The notes: generated by a model from the sequence alone, not told the origin. 64,000 bases of DNA from Labrys sedimenti (GCF_034424805.1 NZ_JAXOUF010000006.1:62001-126000); one strand, 5' to 3'. Positions 35,531 through 44,543 are shown, numbered from the stretch's first letter. Numbers and translations: made by a program.

Positions 35531-37105
35531 ATGACTTTTCAGACAGGGCGCAATGCTGTCGCATTGGCGGGCGTATGTCTCGCTTCCCTCTTGTTCGGGC
35601 TGGAGATTTCCAGCGTGCCGGTCATCCTGCCGACCCTCGAAACCGCGCTGAAGGCCGATTTCATGGATCTGCAGTGGATCATGAATGCTTATACGATCGC
35701 CTGCACCACGGTCCTGATGGCAACCGGCACCCTTGCCGATCGCTTCGGCCGCAAGCGGGTGATGATCATCACCACTATCGCTTTCGCGCTGGCCTCGCTG
35801 ATCTGCGGCCTCGCACAGGGGGCGCTGGTGCTGATCATCGCCCGCTTCCTGCAGGGCCTGGCGGGCGGGGCGATGTTGCTATGCACGGTGGCGGTGCTCT
35901 CGCACCAGTTCCAGGAGGGCGCCGAGCGTGGCCGGGCCTTTACGGCCTGGGGCATCGTCTCGGGTGTCGGCCTCGGTTTCGGGCCACTGATCGGCGGCCT
36001 GATCGTCTCGCTTTCCAACTGGCAGTGGGTGTTCCTCATCCATGTGCCGCTTGCGGTCGTGGCGCTGCTTCTCATCGGTATCGGGGTCCGGGAGTCGTGC
36101 GATCCTCAGGCAAAGCGCATCGATTTGGCCGGCATCGTCACGCTGTCCCTGGCCGTGTTCGGCTTCTCCTATCTGATCACCCAGGGAGCCGACCTGGCAC
36201 CGGCCATGCGCTGGGGCGTCGCCGCAGTGGCCATCGTCGCCTTCGTTGCGTTTCTGGCGGCCGAAAAGGTCAGTCCGCATCCGATGTTCGATTTCTCGGT
36301 GTTTCGTATCCGCCAGTTTTCGGGCGCGATCATGGGCTGTATCGGCATGAATTTCAGCTATTGGCCCTTCATCATCTATCTGCCGATCTATGTCTCGAGC
36401 GGTTTTGGTTATGACGCGACGCAGGCGGGCCTGCTGCTCCTGGCCTATACATTGCCCTTCATGGTCGGCCCGCCGCTCGGCGAGGCCCTGCGTCGGCGCT
36501 ATCAGGCCCGCATCGCCATTCCGCTCGGCCTGATGACGATTGGTGTCGGGTTCATCGCCATGAAGATCGGTGCCGGTGTCGAGGGCGCCAATTGGCTGAC
36601 CCTGCTGCCGGGCCTTCTGATCGCGGGCCTCGGCATCGGCATCACCTCGACGCCCACCACTAACACCACCACCGCTTCGGTGTCGGCGGACAGGGCGGGC
36701 ATGGCCTCCGGTATCGATATCAGTGCCCGCCTGATCACCCTTGCCATCAATATCGCGGTGATGGGCCTTGTCCTGGTCGAAGGCATCCGGGCCTCGCTGC
36801 AGGCGAGCCTTGGGGTGGCGCTGGGAACCGAGGAACTGCGGGCATTGGCGGAGAAGGTTGCCGCCGGCAATCTCGCAAGCCTGAGCCAGGACATGCCGAA
36901 ACTCGCCGGGGCGGATCCGTCCGGCACCCTGGTCCACGCTGCGCTGGTCGACGGCTTCGAGTTGGTGATGCTCTATGGCGGAATCGGCGTGATCGTGCTG
37001 GCCATTCTCAGCTACCTCATCTTTGGATCCGGACAGACACAGACAATACGCAAGGCCGAACGGGAGGTGGCGCCTTCACCAGCCGTTGCCTTGAAAGGAG
37101 AATGA
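35531..37105 (+). CDS. MFS drug efflux transporter, EmrB/QacA (DHA2, 14-TM) type
   Basis: A 524-aa inner-membrane exporter with about 14 helices. Family motifs include LDLQWIMNAYTIACTT-like text after helix 1, GTLADRFGRKRVM between helices 2 and 3, and the antiporter motif C region GVGLGFGPLIGGLI. The start at 35531 (MTFQTGRNAVALAG) places the first helix normally; the frame to 35432 adds an atypical hydrophilic leader. The divergent LysR gene is its probable regulator. No membrane-fusion partner is adjacent. Confidence 0.92.
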   Translation: MTFQTGRNAVALAGVCLASLLFGLEISSVPVILPTLETALKADFMDLQWIMNAYTIACTTVLMATGTLADRFGRKRVMIITTIAFALASLICGLAQGALVLIIARFLQGLAGGAMLLCTVAVLSHQFQEGAERGRAFTAWGIVSGVGLGFGPLIGGLIVSLSNWQWVFLIHVPLAVVALLLIGIGVRESCDPQAKRIDLAGIVTLSLAVFGFSYLITQGADLAPAMRWGVAAVAIVAFVAFLAAEKVSPHPMFDFSVFRIRQFSGAIMGCIGMNFSYWPFIIYLPIYVSSGFGYDATQAGLLLLAYTLPFMVGPPLGEALRRRYQARIAIPLGLMTIGVGFIAMKIGAGVEGANWLTLLPGLLIAGLGIGITSTPTTNTTTASVSADRAGMASGIDISARLITLAINIAVMGLVLVEGIRASLQASLGVALGTEELRALAEKVAAGNLASLSQDMPKLAGADPSGTLVHAALVDGFELVMLYGGIGVIVLAILSYLIFGSGQTQTIRKAEREVAPSPAVALKGE

Positions 37106-37218
37106 AGTCTCCGCTTGTATACAGGAGGCAAAGTTAGTCGAGCGGTGCCGATGAACCTATCGGTGCCGCAATGCTTTCATAGCCCTTGCGTTGGATTCGG
37201 TTGAAAGCAGGAAGCGTC

Positions 37219-37827
37219 ATGTCGTCATCGCCTTTCCAAGCGCTCGTCTTCGATCTCGGCGGTGTCGTGGTCGAGCACGACAATGCCGTGCTGTTCGAGC
37301 GCCTTGCGTCGCGCTGCCGCCCCTCTTGGACACCCGAGGAGGTCGTGAGCCTGTTTCGGCAATCGCGCTGGGGCACGGGAACGCCGATCCGCCTGTTTCA
37401 CCAGCAATTGGCGGAAGCTGGTGGATATCGGGCGTCCTGGGATGTTTTCGTCGAGGATTGGAGCTGCCATCTCGCCGTCAATCCGTCGATGCTCGCCGTC
37501 ATGGAACGCCTGGCGAGGCGCAATCGGGTGATGATCTTCTCCAACACCAATCAGGAGCATTGGGACTTCGTACTGAAGGAATCGGGCGGCGTGCTCGCCG
37601 GTTTCGAGCCCTATCTCAGCCATGAGATCGGACATGAGAAGCCCTCGCTGCGTGCCTTCCAGGTGGTAGCCGAGAAGGCCGGCATCGATCCTGCCAACTC
37701 TATCTTCTTCGACGACCTGCCCGCCAATGTCGAAGGCGCAAGGCAGGCCGGTTTCGAGGCCGAAGTGTTTCTGGGCGAGCCTTGGCTGCTGTCTTTCCTG
37801 GAAGGTCGCGGCGTTGCCTTGGGCTAG
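37219..37827 (+). CDS. HAD family hydrolase (YihX-like)
   Basis: A 202-aa HAD phosphatase. Motif I is DLGGVV with nucleophile Asp12. The second acidic residue of the usual DxD is replaced by Gly, as in the YihX/epoxide-hydrolase-like group (FDLGGV). Motif II is in IFSNTN, motif III Lys in HEKPS, motif IV in FFDDLPANV. It likely hydrolyses a sugar phosphate or other small phosphoester. The ATG at 37219 follows AGGAAG. Its stop overlaps by four bases the end of the convergent 88-aa gene. Confidence 0.9.
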   Translation: MSSSPFQALVFDLGGVVVEHDNAVLFERLASRCRPSWTPEEVVSLFRQSRWGTGTPIRLFHQQLAEAGGYRASWDVFVEDWSCHLAVNPSMLAVMERLARRNRVMIFSNTNQEHWDFVLKESGGVLAGFEPYLSHEIGHEKPSLRAFQVVAEKAGIDPANSIFFDDLPANVEGARQAGFEAEVFLGEPWLLSFLEGRGVALG

Positions 37828-38090
37828 CTTTTGAGACCCGTCATGGGTCGAACTTCATCTGCTTGCTTCAGGAACCGCTGACCCGCTTCGGTCAGGCCGA
37901 CCATGGCAGTGCCATCGATCCAGCCGCGGGAAACGAAGCCCCGATCATTGGCCTCCTCCCACACCGGCAGGCGTGGACAGGATGTCCGCCAGGCATCCAT
38001 GACCTCGGCATAGGGGCGGTCGCTGCGCGACAGCCAGGCCAGGAGATCGCGCAGCAGTGGATCGAGCGTATCGGATGCCGGCGTCGTCAT
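37824..38090 (-). CDS. small conserved hypothetical protein (winged-helix-like)
   Basis: An 88-aa cytoplasmic protein: LLRDLLAWLSRSDRPYAEVM near the start, then WRTSCPRLPVWEEANDRGFV and GLTEAGQRFLK at the end. The last part resembles the wing of a winged-helix protein (LTEAG). I do not recognise a named family. It overlaps the HAD gene tail-to-tail by four bases and lies 30 nt downstream of the chromate transporter pair on the same strand, so it may be co-transcribed with them. Confidence 0.7.
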   Translation of the reverse strand: MTTPASDTLDPLLRDLLAWLSRSDRPYAEVMDAWRTSCPRLPVWEEANDRGFVSRGWIDGTAMVGLTEAGQRFLKQADEVRPMTGLKS

Positions 38091-38119
38091 GGTCGAAAAT
38101 CCTTTTCGTCGTCCTCGCC

Positions 38120-38653
38120 TCAGAACTGGGCAAGCCCGCTCAGACCGATCGCGGCGCCCCCCGCCAGCACCAGCAATGGATGGATGCGGGTCGTCGCGGT
38201 GAGAAAGGCGGAGACGGCGATGATACCGGCCAGCAGCCAGGTTTCGGCGGAGGCTTCGGCGATCACCGCGGCACTCGCCGTAACCAGCCCCACCGTCATC
38301 GGCAGCAGCCCCGCCTGTACCTTCTGTCGCCAGGGCCGGTCACGGAAGCGGTCCCAGAGCCTGACGGCGACACCGGTGATGAGGGAGGAGGGGCCGAACT
38401 TGGCGAGCGAGGTCACCAGCACGCCCGGTAGTCCCGCGACATGCCAGCCCACCAGCGGCACGATCATCATGTTCGGGCCGGGGGCAGCCTGTGCCAGGGC
38501 AAACATCGCACTGAATTGCTGTGCCGACATCCAGTGATGCATATCGACCACCTGCCGGTGCATTTCGGGCAGGATGGTATTGCCGCCACCAAAGGCAAGC
38601 AGCGAAAGCTCCGTGAAGATCAAGGCAAGGGCCAGCAGGGTCGACGCCATCAC
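38120..38653 (-). CDS. chromate transporter, CHR domain half protein
   Basis: A 177-aa membrane protein with a single CHR domain (GGGNTILPEMHRQVV near residues 22-36, then AQQFSAMFALAQAAPGPNMM). It is the second of two short CHR genes. Paired short CHR proteins are known to work together as chromate or sulfate antiporters in the inner membrane. It overlaps the upstream half at 38650 by four bases, indicating translational coupling. Whether chromate is the natural substrate is not shown. Confidence 0.9.
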   Translation of the reverse strand: MMASTLLALALIFTELSLLAFGGGNTILPEMHRQVVDMHHWMSAQQFSAMFALAQAAPGPNMMIVPLVGWHVAGLPGVLVTSLAKFGPSSLITGVAVRLWDRFRDRPWRQKVQAGLLPMTVGLVTASAAVIAEASAETWLLAGIIAVSAFLTATTRIHPLLVLAGGAAIGLSGLAQF

Positions 38654-39213
38654 GCTTTCCTCCAGGCCAGGAAAATGCCGAGGGGCGCCAGGACCAGCAT
38701 GGTCGCCAGCAGAGGCAGGCGCAGGACGGCGATAGCCAGGAAACAGGCACAGGCGATCACGATGCCGGCGGGATCGCGCCGTAGCGGACGCGCGACCTTG
38801 ATCGCCATCGAAATGAGAAGCCCCGCCGCAGCCGCCGAAAGCCCTGCAAAGAGGTGTTGGATATGCGGGTCGGCGTGGAAGCGGTCATAGAGCACGCCAA
38901 GACCGATGACGATGGCTGTCGGGGCGGCGATCAAACCGAGGAGGGCGGCGCAGGCGCCGGCGACACCGCGGAAGCGTAGGCCGATGGCAACGGACATGTT
39001 GATGATGTTGCCGCCCGGCAGGAATTGGCACAGGCCCAGCAGGTCGGCGAATTCCTGCGCACTCAGCCAGCCGCGTTCTTCCACCACCATGCGGCGCGCC
39101 AGCGGCAGCACACCGCCGAAGCCGATCAGGCCCAGAGTGAGGAAGCCGCCGAAGAGGTCGGCAATGTCGGGGGATTTCCTCTCCAGTGGGAGGGAAGAGC
39201 TTGCTGCGTCCAT
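38650..39213 (-). CDS. chromate transporter, CHR domain half protein
   Basis: A 187-aa single-CHR membrane protein. The signature GFGGVLPLARRMVVEERGWL and DLLGLCQFLPGGNIINMS match the N-terminal-type CHR domain, with about five or six helices. It is first in the pair and diverges from a LysR gene at 39314 that probably controls it. The hydrophilic start (MDAASSSLPLERKSPDIADL) is normal for these proteins. Confidence 0.9.
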   Translation of the reverse strand: MDAASSSLPLERKSPDIADLFGGFLTLGLIGFGGVLPLARRMVVEERGWLSAQEFADLLGLCQFLPGGNIINMSVAIGLRFRGVAGACAALLGLIAAPTAIVIGLGVLYDRFHADPHIQHLFAGLSAAAAGLLISMAIKVARPLRRDPAGIVIACACFLAIAVLRLPLLATMLVLAPLGIFLAWRKA

Positions 39214-39289
39214 GATGCGGGCCTTGCTTCGAGAATTCTTTGCGAGGCTAGGCTTCCCGATCCATCATGTCCAATATATGATAAAGGCA

Positions 39290-39310
39290 ATATCCATATC
39301 TGTAGGATAT
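39290..39310. promoter_or_regulatory. candidate LysR operator (ATATCC-N9-GGATAT)
   Basis: A 21-bp perfect inverted repeat ends three nt before the ATG of the LysR gene, in the gap between it and the divergent chromate transporter pair. The arrangement fits the LysR interrupted-palindrome pattern and suggests autoregulation plus control of the transporter. Confidence 0.5.
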
Positions 39311-39313
39311 GAT

Positions 39314-40216
39314 ATGATCGAACTGCGCCATCTTCGCTATGCCGTGGCCGTCGCGGATGAGGGGCATGTGACACGGGCGGCCGAGCGGCTCGGAATCCAG
39401 CAGCCGCCGCTCAGCCAGCAGATCCGCGTGCTTGAGCGTGCGGTCGGCGCGCCTCTGTTCCAGCGCCTGCCCCGCGGTGTCCGATTGACCGAGCCGGGGC
39501 GGGTGCTGGTCGAGCGGGCCCGGCTCGTCCTGCAGGATGTCGATGCGGCCCTGGAGGCCGCCAGGAGGGCGGCGCGCGGCGAACAGGGCAGGCTTGCGGT
39601 CGGCTATACGACCTCGGCTGCCTTCCACCCGCTGGTCTCCGCCGTCGTGCGCGGATTGCGCGATGCGGCGCCCGGCATCGCCCTCTCACTGGAGGAGGGC
39701 AGCACGGGCGATCTCATCGAACTGCTGCGCGCCGATCGGCTGGACGCGGCCTTCGTTCGCGCTCCTGCCGCGAGGCCCGACGGGCTCATCGTCGAACCCC
39801 TCCATGTCGAGGAGATGCTGGTTGCCTTGCCGGACCACCATCCGCTTGCCGCCGTTTCCCTGCGGCGGCAACGCCTGTCGCTCGCTGCGCTGGCAAACGA
39901 GACCTTCGTGCTCAATCGCCGCCCCTCCGGCCCGGGCCTCTATGACGACATCATCGCGGCCTGCCGTGCCGCCGGTTTCAGCCCGATGGTGGGCCAGGAA
40001 ACGCCGCGCATGGTCTCGACGCTGAGCCTGGTCTCGGCCGGTCTTGGCCTCTCGATCGTGCCGGCTTCGATGGCGAAACTGGAGACGAACGGCATCGTCT
40101 ATCGGCGCCTTGACGACACGACGCGGTTGACGGCGCCGCTCTACCTTGCGCGTCGCGCGGATGAACCGAGCCCCAGCCTGTCGAAGTTCCTCGATATGGT
40201 ACGCCGGCGGGCCTGA
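39314..40216 (+). CDS. LysR family transcriptional regulator
   Basis: A 300-aa LysR protein: HTH at residues 1-60 (MIELRHLRYAVAVADEGHVT, then RAAERLGIQQPPLSQQIRVL) and an effector-binding domain resembling CatR/BenM-like regulators (LAVGYTTSAAFHPLV, SAGLGLSIVPASM). The ATG at 39314 is chosen from the homology; the frame extends to 38906 inside the opposite gene. A palindrome abuts its start. Target: likely the divergent CHR pair. Confidence 0.9.
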   Translation: MIELRHLRYAVAVADEGHVTRAAERLGIQQPPLSQQIRVLERAVGAPLFQRLPRGVRLTEPGRVLVERARLVLQDVDAALEAARRAARGEQGRLAVGYTTSAAFHPLVSAVVRGLRDAAPGIALSLEEGSTGDLIELLRADRLDAAFVRAPAARPDGLIVEPLHVEEMLVALPDHHPLAAVSLRRQRLSLAALANETFVLNRRPSGPGLYDDIIAACRAAGFSPMVGQETPRMVSTLSLVSAGLGLSIVPASMAKLETNGIVYRRLDDTTRLTAPLYLARRADEPSPSLSKFLDMVRRRA

Positions 40217-40314
40217 TTGTTTCAGGCGCGCCGGGGCCTGCAAGGGAACGAATACTTCGTTTGAGAGGGGGTACGCAACGTTTCAAGAAGTGGTGCTTAT
40301 TCTTGAACGATCTT

Positions 40315-41043
40315 TCACAGATCATTGGCTTGGGGCAGGATCACCAGGTCGCGGATGGTGACGTTGCGGGGACGGCTGAGCATGAACATCACCGCCGCGG
40401 CCACTTCCGTCGGCTGCATGAGGTCACCGGCCGCCAGGGCCGCGTCGAGCTTGGCCTTGGGCCAGTCGCTGATCAGGGCGGTGACGACAGGGCCGGGCTG
40501 CACCGCGCCCACGCGGATACCATGCTTGGCAACCTGCCGCCGCACGGTATGCACGAAGGCCTGCACCGCGTGCTTGGAAGCGGTGTAGATCGGCTCCCAC
40601 ACTACCGGGATCATGCCCGCCACCGAGGAGGTGACGATGATGTCGCCGGTCTTGCGTTCCACCATATGCGGCAGCACTTCGCGCACCGTGCGGAAGGCGG
40701 CGTTGATGTTGAGGTTGAGCATGCGGTCCCAGGCGTCGGGGTCACCCTCCACCACCTCGCCGCCGATATAGGAACCGGCATTGGCATGGAAGATGTCGAG
40801 TTGGCCGGCCTTGTCGAGAATCTGAGGCATCATGCGTGACACGCTGGCCGGATCGAGCAGGTTGGTTACCACGGGAATGGCATTGGGGCCGAGTTCCGCG
40901 CAGATCGTCTTGAGGGCGTCCTCGGCGCGGTCGACGAAGACGACACGGGCGCCGGCCGACAGCAGGGCCTTGGCGCATTCGAGGCCGATGCCCGAAGCCG
41001 CGCCGGTGATGGCCGCGACCTTACCCGAGAAATTCTGTTCCAT
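40315..41043 (-). CDS. rbtD: ribitol 2-dehydrogenase (SDR)
   Basis: A 242-aa SDR closely resembling Klebsiella ribitol dehydrogenase from memory: GKVAAITGAASGIGLEC, GQLDIFHANAGSYIGG, WDRMLNLNINAAFR, VQAFVHTVRRQVAKHGIRVG and the ending VILPQANDL. Cofactor motif is at residues 14-20, with catalytic Asn112, Ser139/140, Tyr153 and Lys157. It oxidises ribitol to D-ribulose with NAD. It lies just downstream of the sugar ABC transporter genes, with a terminator between. A ribulokinase gene is not present in this window. Confidence 0.88.
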   Translation of the reverse strand: MEQNFSGKVAAITGAASGIGLECAKALLSAGARVVFVDRAEDALKTICAELGPNAIPVVTNLLDPASVSRMMPQILDKAGQLDIFHANAGSYIGGEVVEGDPDAWDRMLNLNINAAFRTVREVLPHMVERKTGDIIVTSSVAGMIPVVWEPIYTASKHAVQAFVHTVRRQVAKHGIRVGAVQPGPVVTALISDWPKAKLDAALAAGDLMQPTEVAAAVMFMLSRPRNVTIRDLVILPQANDL

Positions 41044-41110
41044 GAATGGCGTCTCCTCGATCAGTTCCGGGACAGCGCATGCCTCCCGCTAGAATTTTGA
41101 GTATCTTGCG

Positions 41111-41154
41111 AAAAGGAGCCGGCAAGCTCTTGATCGGTAACGGCTTGCCGGCTC
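41111..41154 (-). terminator. rho-independent terminator between ABC permease and rbtD
   Basis: A perfect 12-bp stem GAGCCGGCAAGC/GCTTGCCGGCTC with a 15-nt loop (41116-41154). On the minus strand it is followed by C and four Ts. It ends the ABC transporter transcript before rbtD, or lets only part of it read through. Confidence 0.6.
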
Positions 41155-41163
41155 GGAACTAGG

Positions 41164-42435
41164 TCAGGCGCGGCCGTGGGAGACGCGGGACCTGCGGGCC
41201 AGGGAGTCGACGATCACGGCGATGGCGAGCACGCCGCCGGTGATCATGTAACGCAGCGAGGATGACAGATCGAGCAGTGTCAGCCCGCTCGAAATCGCCT
41301 GGATCACGATGATGCCGAGCAGGGCGGAATAGGCACTGCCGCGACCGCCGAACAGGCTGGTGCCGCCGATGACTGCCGAGGCGATGGCATTGAGATTGAC
41401 CTCGCCGGTGCCGGCCTGCTGGCTGGCGGAGGCGAGGCGGGCGGCGGCGAGAATGCCACCAGTGGCTGCCAACCCGGCGCAGATCACGAAGGCCGAGGAA
41501 TAGATGAAACGTACATTGATGCCGGCGCGCCGGGCTGCCTCGCGATTGCCGCCGACGGCGTTCATCGAGCGGCCCCATTTGGTGCGGGTCAGCGCATAGT
41601 CCATCGTCACGACCAAAGCGACGAACAGCGTGAACATCCAGGGCACGCCGCGATCCTGGTTGAGATAGAACACGATGAGCTCGAGCGCGATGGTGATCGC
41701 AACCGCGCGGATCAAGGTGAAGCTGAAGGGGCGGGCGGAGAGCCCTGCCTCGCGGCGGCGCGCCGAAGTGCGGAAGTCGGAATAGAAGATCACCGCTCCG
41801 GCAATGCCGGCGAGGGCGTAGGAGATGATGTGGGGCATCACCATGGTCTGGCCGAAATCCACAACTCCGGAGCCATAGGGCAGGTTGATGGAGCCGGTCG
41901 AGCCGAGCAGATAGAGCTGCAGGCCGAGCACGGCGAGCAGGCCCGCCAAAGTGGCCACGAAGCTCGGCATGCCGAAACGGTTGAACAGGAAGGCATAGAC
42001 GGCACCGATGGCCATGCCGGCCAGGATCGCGGCGGGAATGGCCAGCACCACCGGCCAATTCAGATTGACCCAGAGCACGCCGAGCAACGCGGAGGACAGG
42101 CCGCTCACCGAGCCGACGGACAGGTCGATCTCGCCCAGCATCAGGATGCAGACGATGCCGAGGGCGATCACGCCGACCGTCGAGCAGTCGAACAGCAGGT
42201 TGACCAGATTGTTGGCCGAGAGAAAGACCGGGCTCAGGCTCTGGAACACGATGCAGATCAGGATCAGGCCGACGATCACCGGCAGGAAGCCGAGGTCGCC
42301 CGAACGCACGCGTTCGAGGAAGGCGCTGATGGCGCCGCCGATGCTGTCGTCATGCTTCACGCGGACATCGGCGCGGTCGAGCGGCGTTTTGACAGTGCTC
42401 GTTTCAGAGCGACTTTGGTCGATGTTGCTGCTCAT
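41164..42435 (-). CDS. sugar ABC transporter permease (XylH/RbsC family)
   Basis: A 423-aa permease with about ten or more helices. Family motifs include MLGEIDLSVGSVSGLSSALL, NRFGMPSFVATLAGLLAVLG and the cytoplasmic loop GGNREAARRAGINV, followed by GGTSLFGGRGS. A hydrophilic 35-residue N-terminus precedes the first helix, as in XylH. It overlaps the ATPase gene by four bases. Together with the ATPase and the XylF-like binding protein it forms a complete importer, probably for ribitol or a related pentitol given rbtD next door. Confidence 0.94.
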   Translation of the reverse strand: MSSNIDQSRSETSTVKTPLDRADVRVKHDDSIGGAISAFLERVRSGDLGFLPVIVGLILICIVFQSLSPVFLSANNLVNLLFDCSTVGVIALGIVCILMLGEIDLSVGSVSGLSSALLGVLWVNLNWPVVLAIPAAILAGMAIGAVYAFLFNRFGMPSFVATLAGLLAVLGLQLYLLGSTGSINLPYGSGVVDFGQTMVMPHIISYALAGIAGAVIFYSDFRTSARRREAGLSARPFSFTLIRAVAITIALELIVFYLNQDRGVPWMFTLFVALVVTMDYALTRTKWGRSMNAVGGNREAARRAGINVRFIYSSAFVICAGLAATGGILAAARLASASQQAGTGEVNLNAIASAVIGGTSLFGGRGSAYSALLGIIVIQAISSGLTLLDLSSSLRYMITGGVLAIAVIVDSLARRSRVSHGRA

Positions 42436-43283
42436 GGCCGGCTCTCCTGGCTCTGGCTCTGCGTGCCCTCGGTTGCGCTCTGTCCCTGAAGCCGCGTGGC
42501 GCGGCGGGATACTGAATTCTCGGCGGTGCCGGTGATGGCGCTGATGAGATCCTGGTGGGAATCCTCCGGCGTGAACACTCCGTTGTTGCGCCCGAGCCGG
42601 AGCACCACGATGCGATCGGCCACGGCGCGGACGTCGTCCATGTTGTGGCTGATCATCACCACGCCGAGGCCGCGATCGCGCACGCGCTCGATGAGGTCGA
42701 GCACCTCGGCGGTCTGGGCGACGCCAAGGGCGGCCGTCGGTTCGTCAAGCAGGATGATCTTGGGCTCGAGCAGTAGCGAACGAGCAATGGCGACGGTCTG
42801 GCGCTGGCCACCCGACAGGGAGGCGATCGGTTCGCGTACACTGGGAATGCGGGCCGACAATTCGTTCAGCAGCTTCCAGGCCTTGATCTCCATCGAGACC
42901 TCATCGAGCCGGTAGGGCTCGAGTTCGCGGCCGAGGAAAATATTGGCGACCGAGTCGAGGTTCTCGCACAAAGCGAGATCCTGGAAGACGGTGGCGATGC
43001 CGAGATTGAGGGCGTCGCTCGGCGTCGAAAGCGTCACCGGCTTGCCGTGGAAGGTGATGGTGCCGGAACTGGGCTGGTGGACGCCGGCCAGGACCTTGAC
43101 CAGGGTCGACTTGCCGGCGCCGTTGTCGCCGACCAGCGCTACGACCTCGCCGGCATGAACGTCGAGCTCGATATCGGTCAGGGCGGATACGGCGCCGAAA
43201 TGCTTGGAGACGTTGCGCAGGCTCAGGATGAGCTCGCCCATGGGCGCACTGGCCGATGCGGAACCGGGAGAAAGGTCAGTCAT
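42432..43283 (-). CDS. sugar ABC transporter ATP-binding protein, single-domain type
   Basis: A 283-aa ATPase with Walker A GDNGAGKST at residues 52-60, signature LSGGQRQTVAIARSLL, Walker B IILLDEPTAAL and a switch His in SHNMDDV. Ribose and xylose importers usually carry a roughly 500-aa double ATPase. This one has a single domain, as in the FrcA-like subgroup, so it should act as a homodimer. It overlaps the permease by four bases; a long dyad lies between it and the upstream binding-protein gene. Confidence 0.93.
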   Translation of the reverse strand: MTDLSPGSASASAPMGELILSLRNVSKHFGAVSALTDIELDVHAGEVVALVGDNGAGKSTLVKVLAGVHQPSSGTITFHGKPVTLSTPSDALNLGIATVFQDLALCENLDSVANIFLGRELEPYRLDEVSMEIKAWKLLNELSARIPSVREPIASLSGGQRQTVAIARSLLLEPKIILLDEPTAALGVAQTAEVLDLIERVRDRGLGVVMISHNMDDVRAVADRIVVLRLGRNNGVFTPEDSHQDLISAITGTAENSVSRRATRLQGQSATEGTQSQSQESRP

Positions 43284-43426
43284 GCCGGAGTCCTTTCATG
43301 GATGGATCGGGAATGCCTGGCTGCAGGAATGGTGCGGCAATGCCTCAGGCGTGAGGCCGGCGGCATAATGTGGCGCCGCGCGATCTCGCATGAAGTCTAC
43401 AGCTGATAACAGGCCGTGGCAGCTAT

Positions 43427-43462
43427 GATCCCCAGGCCGCGCTTGAAGGCGGCCTGGGGATC
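43427..43462 (-). promoter_or_regulatory. intercistronic stem-loop between binding-protein and ATPase genes
   Basis: A perfect 14-bp stem (43427-43440 with 43449-43462) and an 8-nt loop lie 11 nt after the binding-protein stop. No T-run follows on the minus strand. Such structures commonly protect the upstream binding-protein mRNA and cause partial termination, raising binding protein relative to membrane components. Confidence 0.6.
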
Positions 43463-43472
43463 CCCAATCTGC

Positions 43473-44543
43473 TTACTGGGTGATGCCGAGCTTCTTGCAG
43501 CCTTCGGCATAGCGGCCGCCGCAGAGCTGGTCGGCGGTGGCGATCTTCTTGTCGATGATCTCCGCCTTCAGGTTCTTGGACGTCACGATGGCCGGCACGA
43601 ACAGCTTGGAGGGGGTGTCGAACAGAGTGGCCTCGGCCTTGGGCGTCTTGCCGGCGAGGAGTTCGACGGCGACGTCGGCGGCGGCGGCAGCGACGATCTC
43701 GCTCGGCTTGGAGATGGTGTTGTACTGGTCGCCGGCGATGATCAACTGCAGGGCGGCGAGGGTGGCGTCATTGCCGGTGACGGGCGGCACGGGGTCGACG
43801 CCGGCGGCCTTGAAGGCCGCGATGGCGCCGCCGCCGGTGCCGTCATTGGCGGCGACCACGCCGACGATCTTCTTGCTGAAGCGCGAGATCTGGCCGCTGG
43901 CCCATTGCTGGGCGTTGGAGGGCAGCCAGTTGGGCGTGTCGAATTCGGCCAGGGTCTTGTAGCCGCTATCCTTGAGGCCCTCATGGATGCCGTCGCGGAT
44001 CAGGCGGGCGGCCGCGTCGGTCGGCGAGCCGTTGATCTGCAGCACGCCGGTGTCCTCGGTCGGCGCCTTCAGCTCCTTCAGATGCTCGACCAGAGACTCG
44101 GCAATGGCCTTGCCGATCGCCTTATTGTCGAAGGAGACGTAGAAATCGGCCTTGGCGTCGGGAATGGGGCGGTCATAAGCGATGACCTTGATGCCCTGGC
44201 TCTGCGCCTGCTTGACCATGGAAGCCGCGGCGGCCGAGTCGACCGGATCGAGCACGATGACCTTGGCGCCCTGGGTGATCACCGAGTTGAATTGCTGCTG
44301 CTGCTTGGAGATGCTGGCATCGGCGTTCTGGTAGAGCACCTTGCAGCTCTCGCACAGCTTCTTCATCTGGGCGACAAAGCCGGGATGATCGTGTTCTTCA
44401 TAGCGGGTGGAGCCCTGGTCGGGCATCAGGAATGCGATGGTGGCGTCCTTGACGGCCGCATCCTGGGCCAAAACCGAGGCGCTGCCCAGCAGGGACAAGG
44501 CCAGGACGGCCGCGCCGGTGGATTTCAAGGCGGTGAGTTTCAT
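43473..44543 (-). CDS. sugar ABC transporter substrate-binding protein (XylF/RbsB family)
   Basis: A 356-aa periplasmic protein with a signal peptide (STGAAVLALSLLGSASVLAQ) cleaved near residue 26. The mature part has family 1/4 sugar-binding features: TIAFLMPDQGSTRYEEHDHP, GAKVIVLDPVDSAAAASMV and VVAANDGTGGGAIAAFKAAG. Four cysteines (in LCESCKVL and LCGGRYAEGCKKL) could form two disulfides. It is first gene of the importer operon with the ATPase and permease, and the rbtD neighbour suggests a polyol ligand. Confidence 0.93.
   Translation of the reverse strand: MKLTALKSTGAAVLALSLLGSASVLAQDAAVKDATIAFLMPDQGSTRYEEHDHPGFVAQMKKLCESCKVLYQNADASISKQQQQFNSVITQGAKVIVLDPVDSAAAASMVKQAQSQGIKVIAYDRPIPDAKADFYVSFDNKAIGKAIAESLVEHLKELKAPTEDTGVLQINGSPTDAAARLIRDGIHEGLKDSGYKTLAEFDTPNWLPSNAQQWASGQISRFSKKIVGVVAANDGTGGGAIAAFKAAGVDPVPPVTGNDATLAALQLIIAGDQYNTISKPSEIVAAAAADVAVELLAGKTPKAEATLFDTPSKLFVPAIVTSKNLKAEIIDKKIATADQLCGGRYAEGCKKLGITQ

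Noticed and set aside
37219..37827. HAD gene called inactive because the second motif I Asp is missing
   Set aside because: The DLGGVV form is normal for the YihX-like subgroup and the nucleophile Asp12 is intact.
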